Source: Gnetum montanum
Lineage: Eukaryota; Streptophyta; Gnetopsida; Gnetales; Gnetaceae
NCBI GenBank assembly: GCA_015680685.1
Contig: MNCI01035706.1
Location: 9,310-73,309, forward strand
Length of the DNA: 64,000 nt
Direction of reading: 5' to 3'
The position numbers and the translations under genes are program-made. Shown here piece after piece: positions 44,794 to 54,643 of the stretch (within the stretch, counting starts at the first letter, position 1; every line of letters starts with the position of its first letter). Under the pieces are notes generated by a model. It searched no databases. It saw only the letters and a program-made list of their open reading frames with translations, and was not told the DNA's origin.

Positions 44794-47346
44794 CTACAAA
44801 AATTTGGAACTCATGTTTCCTGGTGGCAGTGGCTCCTCCATTGGTGCCTTCCCTTTGTCTTGTGCTCCAGGTTTTGAGGTTTGATGACGTTGAAGTATGG
44901 CCCGGAGCTTCTCCTCTTCAGTCCAAGGGTCTTGTGCCATCCATGCTAATGTTCCAATGTTTGACGGAGTTGGCACCTCCCACGGACAGGGTAGTTGTGG
45001 GAACATTTGGTTGGCCTTGACATACCAAGTCGCGAACACCCGTCGTTCCTCCTCATAGGCTCTGGCTTTGTTCTTTTATTCTTGAAGGTCCATTAGCCAT
45101 CGAGCCAAGTCAGTTGCGACATCTTTCTATCCTTGGTAGTTGGCTTTTACCACCTCAAGTTCAGAATTTGCAACATCCATTTTTTCCAACAACTTCTTGC
45201 ATTCTGCAAATTCTGCTTTGTATTTGATGTGGGTGGTTGCTACCTGTTACTCAAGCTCTGATCTCGGGCACCCTGCCGTTAACATGGTAAGGTTGGCATA
45301 TCTTAGGTTTGCCAACTCCATGTACTCTGTCAAGTCCTGAATCTACAGGTCCTGGTTCTTAACTTCCACTTGGTGAGTGAAGGTATATGTGTCCAATATG
45401 GCCCGCCAATCAGTGTGTTCAGCACTGATAGTATTGATCTGAGCCTTGGCCATATGGATCTCCTTTTCAAGTATTTGTTTATACATCCCCACCTGATCGC
45501 GGAAGTGCTCCTTCAGCTTCTCATGTTGTTTAGCCTCATTCTGCCATGCACTTATCTCAATTGCTGACTTTTGACGAATGGCGCGTACCTCCTCCATCGA
45601 GAGGGTTTGATTTTCTCTGGCTAAACGGCTCACGTCTCGGTTGACCCGGATGAATTATTCTCATAATTGATGAAAGTGTTCATTGAGAATGTTCTTTTGC
45701 TTTTCTACAGTGGTCAAGTGAAGATTGTCTACAACCAACTGCTTGTTTTCTTCTTGTAAGGCCTTGAGTGCCTTAAGATGTGCATGAGTTTGCGCTTCTG
45801 TTGTGGAGGCATCCCAAACAACCTTCTCCTTTTCATCAACCACCCTTTTATTCTCCTCTATTAATTTGGTTAGCTGCTCAATTTTAAAGTTTTCTACCTG
45901 GTCTGCAGGAAAAAATTGTAGAGGGTCCCGTTGTGCTACTTGTAAGGCCACAAGCTACTCTTGTAGTTTCTAACTTCAGCTTCAGCATGCTCAACCCTTA
46001 CCTCTATTAAGATCAACTTTCCCTTTGTGGAAATGAAGTCTAACTGAATTGTTGTAACATCCTAAGGGATGTCAAACATGGACGTCATTACTTATCCTGT
46101 TTGAAGTAATCGATCAAGTGCATCCTCATGTTCCGTAGGAGTCATTGAGGTTCCGGCCAGAGTTTGAGCATCCCGTGCTCCTGAGAGATCTACCAGTGCA
46201 CAACAGGTACATTGAAGGATTCTTTAATGTGGTCAGTAACCACTTTGGTAGCTCCCACGGCATTCTAGTGTTACATGACCACCACAGTGGCCCCTTCACC
46301 AGTCTCTAACTACACCTGAAAAGATGTCGCGTTCCTGAAATCTGTTGTGACCATCTACTTTTCCCTCCTCTTGTTTGAATGGATACTTCCCCCCTTGTGC
46401 AATCTAACAAAACCGTAGGCTGAATGGCATCATCGATGACGTGGAAGAGGTTTGCGTCATCACGACTTCCCCAACTAACCGTCTTAGCAATGGTCCTAAG
46501 ATGGCTTATCGATGGTCTGTAGTCTTGCGACGATGGTGGTTGATCCTAGCCTATGCTAGGCCTTGCTTCTTGTTGTTGGTTGAGACCTGTAGCTAGAGGT
46601 TGATTGGATCTTGCAAGTTGAGTTGTAGTTGCTCCAACCATTTGTTCTTCTTCTTATTCAGGTCCCAACTCTTCGCCAGTGCTTTTCCTTGGAGCTAGTG
46701 CCTTTAGCAATTCAACATATGAAGCAGTCTCGACTTTTTGGAGGATGTCATTGGTGTATCCTCGAATACCAGCACGTCGAAAAAGCTTTTTGATAAGACA
46801 AGGGAAAGAAACTGCCATCTTCCCTATCTTTCATTCTTCAAACCGCCTCAGGATCTCCATCAAATATAGATGGGGTAGGTTAGCGTTAACCTTTCCCATC
46901 AACACTGCACATCCTCTAGCCACATACGTTGATATCCTTTTTAAGCCCTTTGTAAGAAAGAGGTGATATGTCCCAATTTTGAAGTAAACCCTCTCTTCCA
47001 TCGTCAATTCCCCAAATTCTTTATCTTTGCCATAAGCCTTCTCCAACNTTGCAAATGATTCAAAGTTCAACTCCATAATCACTGCAACGAATGTGGACTT
47101 CTCATGGATAGCCTGAACACAATCTTGGGGAAACGTGGGTTGTTGTCCTGGTTTAGGTGCAGTAGCAGCTCCTCCTTCTGCCTGCCCGGACCGTCCGGTA
47201 GGAGGTTCATCTTGATGAATGCTAAATGATTGCTCCTCGTATTCCACATGTTGTCTGAAAAGACCTTGTCTTCCACCTCTCTGAGATCGTTTCTTTCCAC
47301 CTTGAGCAGGACCCTCCTGTTGTCCACGTTTCAAGGCCATCTGCAA
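44794..47346 (-). pseudogene. Second ORF of element W: coiled-coil protein of unknown function
   Basis: About 850 codons broken by a handful of stops. N-terminus (47340): MALKRGQQEGPAQGGKKRSQ, basic and Q/G-rich. Next, 47090-46831 forms a compact part (MELNFESFA, EERVYFKIGTYHLFLTKGLK, HLYLMEILRRFEE). The central part is low in similarity. From 45990 to 45340 comes a long coiled coil (KIEQLTKLIEENKRVVDEKE, KQHEKLKEHFRDQVGMYKQ). Then DLTEYMELANLRYANLTML, and at 45039 FATWYVKANQMFPQLPCPWE. The C-terminus is charged (EEEKLRAILQRHQ). The same blocks appear in Z. I recognise no known domain; it sits where pol should be and reads in the gag direction. One ambiguous base at 47047. Confidence 0.75.
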
Positions 47347-47804
47347 TCACACGGGTCAAGCGTTAGTAAGGTTGTTTTTTAATGTTAAGTTATACCTTAC
47401 TACTTGCCTTAATTAATGATCTTATGTTATCACGTGTGATCATGCCCGAAAGTTTGTAATGATGAGTCCTGTGACTTAGGTGGTTTCTATTTTTAATTTT
47501 CCGGTATACCTAAGGATTAAATGATTTTTAGGCACAATTATTCTAAGTGTTATAGTTAATTACCCTAGATGATGTCCTTTGGGCGATGATAAATTTCAAA
47601 AAAGTTAGGCACTTTTCGACAAGTGTCTCTCCCCCACGACTAAGCTTAACACTTCGGGTTCAAGTAGGCTCAAATGGAATTAAAATTGGAGTACTAGTGA
47701 GCGAGATATGAGTAGAAAAGCAAGGGCCACTCAATCGCAAGTCGCAGAGAAAAATTTCAAAAACTCCCCCCATGTGAATGACAAAATGATGCTAAGTGTT
47801 GTGA

Positions 47805-47824
47805 GGGGGGGGGGGGGGGGGGGG
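47805..47824 (+). repeat. 20-base G homopolymer
   Basis: An unbroken run of 20 G on the plus strand (C on the element strand), just downstream of the TATA box of the internal promoter of W. Its length may be inexact for sequencing reasons. Confidence 0.9.
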
Positions 47825-47825
47825 T

Positions 47826-47935
47826 GTGTCCTATTTATAGGCATCGGGGACGTGATATCGTGTACGGTACATCCCATACGTGATATCTCGTCTGACGCAA
47901 TATCGCGTACGCGATATCATGTCCCTAGTGACATG
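47826..47935 (-). promoter_or_regulatory. LTR-like internal promoter in element W
   Basis: On the minus strand this stretch carries four to five GATATC/AATATC-type palindromic words (for example GCGTACGCGATATTGCG-like sequence at 47895-47920) followed by a TATA box CCTATAAATAGGAC (47828-47841). That is the layout of the U3 of the LTRs of W and Y. It lies about 480 bases in front of the second ORF and points at it. A promoter role is inferred from the match only. Confidence 0.6.
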
Positions 47936-47941
47936 AGACAC

Positions 47942-49372
47942 CATGAAAATACCAACTTTTTAAAGGATTTTCTTGAAATTAACATTGGAAATTAAGGACA
48001 TTGGCTAGTATCAAGAGGTTCTAGGGTAATTTCATGAATTCGAGAGGCACCATTAATGATGACGGTGTGGATTTTATTAATAAAACCTTGGGTGGTAAGA
48101 AAAAGGGTATGTAATGGTACATTGAAATGTTGAAATTCTGAGGGATAATAGTAGGGAAAGAAAATAAATTGAAAATTTGTGCTAAGGGTAAGAGATGGTG
48201 TGTGTGTGAGCTATGTCATAAGCGAAGATTACAAAAGATTAGACAAGTGGGTCCTTCCCAAAGCAGGTTTCAACCTATAATGCCCTTGTGTAACCACACT
48301 TAAATTGTTCATGGGCGCTAGAAGGGTTAAATGTAATTCGCACTAACTCCACAAAACACACACATGTAATTATCATCGGAATGAGATGAAAATTCTATGT
48401 TACACGGAACACGAGCTACAATTACACGAACAATGAGATGAGATGAACTATAGAAAGGGATCGTAGAGATTGGGACATGAGGTAACTAACCTAGGACACA
48501 GTGCATCCTGCGTGAGAGGCATGATTAACGTGTCATTAACCCATCATTCCAAGATTAGGACCAAGTCCATTCCTCTAATCAGTGACATCACATTGTTTCA
48601 TCCCATCATGAACAATTATGAGAGTACTATAACAACAAGGCATACGATCACTTGGTGTTTTGTTCAAGGGAGGAGTGATTTTTTTTGTTTTATGGCACTT
48701 TCTTTTCATTTTCTTTTTCTTTTTCTTTATTTTTTACTTTACTGAACCCAGAGAAGCCACCAACCTTCAGGCATGGGTGCATGTCTTTCTAGTGGGACCC
48801 CCTAGAATAGCATTTGATTTTTGAGTGCCCATTTGATTACTCTTACTCCCATTTTTCATTAGATCTACAAGGATCTTAGTACAACCACGTTGCATGACAA
48901 CTTCCACAGACGTCACCAAAGAGAATTGGCAAATCCCCTTGATGTCACACCCTAATCATTCCCTCTTAGTCCATCTTTCTTCATTTTGGGTGCAATGAAC
49001 ACAAAATTAATTTTAAGTTTTAAAATGTCAAAAATACCACTGTACCCTCAAACAGAACCTCTTATTTGTAGAGTGGATGAGTAGGTGTAATAGGCTTACT
49101 GTTCCAAATAATTGATCACTTATGACTTAATGACATAAAACACACCTCAACCAACGATCCACATGAGTGTTTTATTCATAGACGAGATTACTTACAAAAA
49201 CGTAAAAAGACAAAAAACACAAAAAGATAAAAAGATAAACAAAAAGTTGAAAAATGAAAAACTGAAAAACAAAAATTTGTAAAATTAAAGAAAATGAAAA
49301 ATATTTATTAATCCTGCTTGTTATTAGAATGGGGGGTATCACTCATAGCTAAATGGTTGAGGATGACAAGGA
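47942..49372 (-). other. Non-coding spacer of element W
   Basis: Between gag and the internal promoter. It holds A/T-rich simple sequence (T-rich with C at 48693-48740; A-rich aaaaag/aaaac words at 49195-49290), similar in style to the spacer of Y at 57960-58660. No ORF of note and no pol remnant. Confidence 0.6.
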
Positions 49373-51304
49373 TTAATAATTGACGACGGGGATCCTTGCA
49401 TGTTGGAAGTATTGGAACTTGACCATACTTACCCTGTTGGGTTTCACACACTGGGTTATAGTAAGCATAGTGGGAAAATTTATATGATATAGTTCCCAGA
49501 TAACGAGTTGACCCACTATGATGTTTAGGACCATTAGATGGTATGCAAGGATCAGGTTGTCACTCTTCATTTCTGTGTTCATTGGGTCGTATTGTTGTTG
49601 GAGCGTGAGTTGGTGGCCCTAATGAAGTTACATGAGGTGTTGGGTTTGAAGATAAGGGTGCACCACAGTGTTGGGCTTGTGTTGAGTTGGAGGATGTAGT
49701 GGCCTCGGAATTGTGTTGTCCCTTATTACGGTTATGTTTAAAGAAGGGCCACTTTTGATGTTGCTGAGGTTTCTCACTACTGTTGGAAGTAGTAGCACAA
49801 GTAGCATTCATGGGTTGTTGCTATGGTGCAAACACCTTAGGAACAGTTTGTGGCAATGTAAAAGGAGGGAAAGTATGAGAATGTTGAAAATTAGAAGGAG
49901 TATAAGATGCATAAAGTGGTGGTTGTGTTGGAGGTATGGGCTAATAGTATTGTGGAGAATAGTACTGTGGTGAGATAAAGTGTGGTGGCCCAGTTGGAGA
50001 AACAGGATGTTGAACTAGATAAGCATTTGGATCCAGATAACATGAAGGGTGTCTCCAGTCTAAGGGTGGTCTCCCCCACAACTGGGATTGTTGCCATTGT
50101 GATCGAACACAGTATCTCTGTACGAACTCTGGATGTAACGTGTTTCACCAATGCTCATGTAGATGTAACAATATTGGGCATTGGCCTTTGGGGTGATCGT
50201 ATAGGCATATGTTGCATTCATACATATAATTGGTAGTTGAGCACTTATTCCCTTCATTCTTTTTTTCTAAATGTCTAATGTTTTGTCCTACTTCTTGGGT
50301 TGTCATAACTCTATCTCCAAGATTGTTGATAAATTCTCCATACTTTTGATACGTCCATTCCAACATCTTATTGATCTTTGCCTTGACTTCTTCTAACGAT
50401 TTTTGTATTGGCAAAGATGATGTTTCCACCTTAAGATTGGTTGATTTCTCCTTTTTATGATCATGGACCTTTGTTAAGTTGAGATTTTGGTCCCGTTGAT
50501 GTTTTTCAACACTCTCCCATCTAGCCAATTCTCCTTCTTCTTTTGCTACCGCTAAATAAGCTCTTGGACTTGATGCATTCATAGTTCATATAGTTGACCT
50601 TGGGCATACATTCCTAAGGTCTCTCTTGTTGCATTACATAGCCCATCAATGATATGGTACATTATCCTTTCCTCAGAAAACCCATGGCCTGGACAGTTGT
50701 TTAATAGTGCATAATATCTTTCTAAGGCCATGTCCAAGGGTTCATGTTGTGCTTGTTTCCATCCTTGGATTTGTTTTCTCAAGGCTGACACTCTTGTGTA
50801 GGTTTGATATTTTTCCTTAAAGACTTCTACCATTGTTGACGAGTGTCATATTGAATTTGGTTTTAATGATCTATACCATACTTTTTCTTGGTCAATGAGT
50901 GTCATAGGAAAGAGCTTAAGTTTTTGCCAACCTTTATCAATGTTGTTTCATGTGCAGGCATCGTAGAAGGCTTGTAAATGTTGATGTGGATCTAAGTCAT
51001 AGCCTCCTAAAAATTTAAGAAAGTTGTTTAAATCGAGCTTGGGTAGACGGCTCTCTTTATGATGCCTACGTGAGATTCTAACAACCTCTTGTATTTGCGT
51101 TAAGCTTGTAGTGGCCAGTAGGGGTTCATCGTCATTGGGTAAGTTATGCTTTTGTGTGTTTTGATGTTGTTGTTTCTGTTCATGTTTATAAGATACACCC
51201 ACTTTAGGTTGTGTACTCCAATCTTCATCATCATATAGTTCGTTGGTTCTCCAATGAACTTCCTCACTAAGTGTGGAATTATTATGATCTTGTAGGAGAG
51301 GCAT
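49373..51304 (-). pseudogene. gag of element W
   Basis: The ATG at 51304 (MPLLQDHNNSTLSEEVHWR) lies 120 bases after the primer site. Then follow LPKLDLNNFLKFLGGYDLDP, DLTAC-type linker, and the retrotransposon gag core from 50833 (FKEKYQTYTRVSALRKQIQG, CPGHGFSEERIMYHIIDGL). From 50582 comes the C-terminal half with a CX2CX3HX4C knuckle (CNICLYDHPKGQC, about 50175-50213) and a P/H/N/T-rich tail to 49560. Stops at about 50950, 50835 and 50580 break it. This would form the particle shell and package RNA. It is homologous to gag of X and Y. Confidence 0.85.
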
Positions 51305-51425
51305 TGTTGTGAAGTTGTGTGTGAATTACATGTGACTTTTTATAATTATTTCTTTCTAAAAGACATATCGTTAAGTCCTTTACAGCAACCTTATATGATA
51401 TAACTAATCTACATAGCTAGCACCG

Positions 51426-51443
51426 TCCCCGGCAACGGCGCCA
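51426..51443 (-). other. Primer binding site of element W
   Basis: TGGCGCCGTTGCCGGGGA on the minus strand, one base after the LTR end. It is a perfect match to the tRNA-Asp type site known from Tat and Athila elements. Confidence 0.93.
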
Positions 51444-51444
51444 A

Positions 51445-52244
51445 TGATGAGTGGCGAGATACCCCTACACTCAACCATACGAATACGAGTGTTTTCACAT
51501 GCAATCCAGATGAACTCCACAGACAGACTAGTTGTGGCACCTAGATAGTTATCCTTAGGTCACAGTTCGCTGTCTACCCACCTGGACTAGTATTAGCTTT
51601 GTCACGTATGGTTTAGTCTAGAGTGAGATGTATGATTTGTTCCTAATCTAATGCTACTCCTGAAGGCAATGGAAGATAAGATTAACTAAGCTAGGAGGAA
51701 AGGGTAAGAGAAAATCTAAACTAGCCTAAGTGCCATGAGCATCCATTCCTTAATCATCCATACACATCTTGGACCTCCTACATAACTACCACTAGGATTA
51801 CCAAGCGCATGGCCTAGGTACGCCACTGGGTAGGTACCAAGTAGTCACACTTAAATGCTCGTGATTAAGTCGTACTCATTCTGTGTTTTAACATGAGTTT
51901 AAGGGTGAGAGATATTAACTAGGAAAGTAGTAAATAATAATTAATTAAATAAATAACAAAGTGAATGTTGCAATGATGAAGTAATCTCGATCTTTATTTT
52001 CGATCATGTGCGTGTCCAAGTACGTCACACTCGAATAAAGGATGTCGTACAATTACATTCACCACACTGCAGGTAGACACTAGAAAATAATCTAACTCTG
52101 GAGAGACAAAACTGCTAGAGTCTAGCTACAATCTATTCTAATACCGAAACGAGAGAGAGCTGCCTCTTATTTATAGAATTGGCAGCAGGCTGCGATATTG
52201 CATACGCAATATCGTAGGGAAAGATGCGATATTGCGTCCCATCA
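51445..52244 (-). repeat. 5' LTR of element W
   Basis: 800 bp, TGATGGGACGCAATATCGC ... CTCGCCACTCATCA. It is about 20 bp longer than the 3' LTR, mainly in the palindrome-rich first 60 bases. Confidence 0.93.
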
Positions 52245-52249
52245 GTTGT
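52245..52249 (+). repeat. Right target-site duplication of element W
   Basis: GTTGT, pair of 43861-43865. Confidence 0.92.
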
Positions 52250-53214
52250 AAAAGAAAAAGGTGAGTTGAGAAAATGGAAAAGTGTTGAGGAGTATAATCG
52301 GGATCCTTCCATCAAAAAAAGGGAGGTCTAGTTTTGTGACAATGATGGGGATGTACCACTTGATGAAGTGGTACAGCGAAAAACCTTGCCAATTCAAAAA
52401 TTTGTGTTTGAAATTTTGGCTAAGGTTGACAAAATGTGGAAATCTTTGGATGAAAAATTTAAAACTACTCTAAAAATTGCAAAAGAATCCAAAGAGCAAG
52501 GTAGTGATTATGATCATAAGAGAAGAAAAGAAGCTAAACATGCCTACCAAAGGGGTAAGGGCAAAGCTGCAGTAGTAGAAGAGATTGTGGAGTCAAAATT
52601 AGATTATGATGATGGGTGTGACATCTACCAATATGAACATCCCAAGGGATGTTGTCCTATTTTGTCACACTTACAAGAATTTGGGGTGTATGCTCTGAGT
52701 CCTAGACTAGCATGACAGGAAGCACCCAGAAGGTTGCCTTATCCTCAAGGCAACCAAAGGTAGTTCCAGCAACAACAACAAGCCTATTATCTAAGTGGCA
52801 CTCCACTACAACCATATGAGCAGTACCATCAATGGAAACATCCATAGTCATGGGGGATGCCACCACCAAGGTAGTCAGATCCGTATTGATACTATGTTTA
52901 GCAACCCATGTCTCTGCATGATTCTTCTAGTCATGCTTCTTTCCAACATTATTACTACCTTCCAAAGTATTACAGAACTCATTCTCCATCTCCTAGAGGA
53001 GAATCCCCATATCCTTATCATCCTTCTCATCCTTTAGCACATGTTCCTCCACCCTCAACCCAATTATTACTTACCTCATCCATGCAGGGTGAAATTCCCA
53101 CATAGCCACAACAACGTAACGCTACCAGGGCTGCTAACTTACTGTCGGCACCTCAGCTAAGTGGTTTGAAACCCAGATCCTATAAAAGACCATTCTTCCA
53201 AACCAATAGCCCTA

Positions 53215-53453
53215 TGATGAGTAGTGAAGAGATACCTCTATGCACAACCATACGAATCACAAAGCGTTCATGCGTGATCTAATCAAATGCTGCAGACTCT
53301 CTAGTTTCATGTGCACTAATCTTCTAGGAAGTGAACCTTGCCCTAATGGTCATTCGTTGTCTTCCCAATTACACTTGTGAGGCACAATGGTATAGTTAAT
53401 TGTAATTGAGGCATATGATTTTTATCATTTTATGTTTTATGATTTTCATGCTT
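53215..53453 (-). repeat. 3' LTR of Z, distal piece
   Basis: It begins tgatgagtagtgaagagatacc on the plus strand, related to the W LTR end tgatgagtggcgagatacc, and stops at the insertion of Y. It continues at 60989. Confidence 0.85.
53449..53453 (+). repeat. Left target-site duplication of element Y
   Basis: TGCTT, repeated at 60989-60993. Removing Y and one copy rejoins the LTR of Z. Confidence 0.92.
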
Positions 53454-54497
53454 TGATGAGATGCGATATCACATGGCTCGCGATATTGTGGCCGCCATGA
53501 TATCGCATCCCATGTGATATTGCGTACGTGATATCGTGTACAAGATATGGCGGTGCGCCGTAATATTTATAAATAAGAGGTAGCTCTCCCTTGTTTTCTC
53601 ATCCTAGGCTAAACAGTAGGGAAACTCTGGCAGATTGATCACTCCAGAGATAGAATATTTTCCATGTGCCTGCAGTAGGAGTCCTAAAGTGAACAGATCT
53701 TTATTTGAGCAACATTGTACCTGAACACAAGTTGTGTACGGCAATAAAGACAAACTTCTTGGATAAACCTTGTAGTGCATGGAATAGGATTTTATTTCAT
53801 GTTATTTATTGCTTTCTCTTAGTAATGCGGAATGAGTACAACTTGATTACGAGCATCTAAGGATGTGTACAGATAGTCAAGGAATGGATGCTCATTGTAA
53901 CGCGGAATGAGTACGACTTAATTACGAGCATCTTAGTGTGACTACCTAGTAACCTAGTGGCGTATCTAGGATCTGCGCTTGGTAATCCCAGTGGTAGTCA
54001 TGCACCAGGATGTGTATGGATAATCAAGGAATTGGCTGCTCATCGCACTTAGGCTAGATTAGCTTTCTCAACCCTTTCCTCCTAGTTAAGTGCCTTAGTA
54101 CGACCACTTCGAGCATGTGCGTTACGCATGGGATCCTAGCAACGATTAGCATTTGGTAACCACGGTTGCATCGGTTCAGGGTGTGTACAGTAAGTGGGAA
54201 TGGATGCTGATGCTAGGTTAATTTAGACTAGTTCATTAGTTAGAGTTAGCAATTAGTTTCTCAACCCTTCACCTCAATAGCATAGGAGATAAAACCGAAA
54301 AAAATATAAAAATCATATACCTCAGACCTACTTAACCATACACCATGACAACTACAAGTAATTCTGAAAAGATAACGAATGATTAACCCTAAGTGTTCCA
54401 TGGGGCGTGTAGGCACTTAGTCTACGAAGTTCGATCGGATCGCGCGTGCTACGCTCGTTTCGTATGGTTGAGTGTAGGGGTACCTCGCCACTCATCA
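53454..54497 (+). repeat. 5' LTR of element Y
   Basis: 1,044 bp, from TGATGAGATGCGATATCAC to CTCGCCACTCATCA. The first 110 bases are packed with GATATC-type words, followed by TATA box atttataaataagagg (53564-53579) and a caataaag signal (53741). Confidence 0.93.
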
Positions 54498-54498
54498 T

Positions 54499-54518
54499 TG
54501 GCGCCGTTGTTGGGGACT
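54499..54518 (+). other. Primer binding site of element Y
   Basis: TGGCGCCGTTGTTGGGGACT, one base after the LTR. It differs in two positions from the tRNA-Asp type site of W, both C to T. Confidence 0.9.
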
Positions 54519-54643
54519 AAGTGTTTGTGCGCTGAATAGAACATAGGACATCACTCACATCGTTGGGAGCCTAAACAAACCTTTGGGTTAATTAATTAAA
54601 CAAGAATTTATATAATGGTGAAATAGCACATCAATAAATCAAA

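Larger units (their letters stand above)
43866..52244 (-). mobile_element. Element W: complete non-autonomous LTR retrotransposon with gag and a coiled-coil ORF
   Basis: 8.4 kb, minus strand, bounded by GTTGT duplications. Order in reading direction: 5' LTR 52244-51445, tRNA-Asp primer site 51443-51426, gag 51304-49373, non-coding spacer with an LTR-like promoter near 47830-47935, second ORF 47346-44794, polypurine tract 44646-44656, 3' LTR 44645-43866. No protease, RT, RNase H or integrase was found on either strand, so it must have used enzymes from another element. The two LTRs differ by scattered, mostly transition changes, so it is not very recent. Inserted in the gag of X. Confidence 0.9.
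42509..53105 (+). pseudogene. gag of element X, split by element W
   Basis: The gag starts near 42509 and is read in changing frames: RWRDMESNDVLPPNQSIPEM (42615), NDKYQTYSKVSNLR (43591), IQGWRQGIHEPLDAAMGKYY (43640), CPGHGY, QLCHIIDGL (43745). At 43865 it is interrupted by W and resumes at 52245-52250 with EKGELRKWKSVEEYNRDPS, then LPIQKF, the knuckle remnant CDIYQYEHPKGCCP (52618-52660) and a P/Q-rich tail to 53105. Y keeps the same protein with fewer breaks. In the knuckle the second cysteine is tyrosine. There is no protease or RT before Z begins at 53215. Confidence 0.8.

Noticed and set aside
45140-45567. Plus-strand ORFs at 45140-45340 and 45370-45567
   Set aside because: They are antisense shadows of the coiled-coil ORF of element W.
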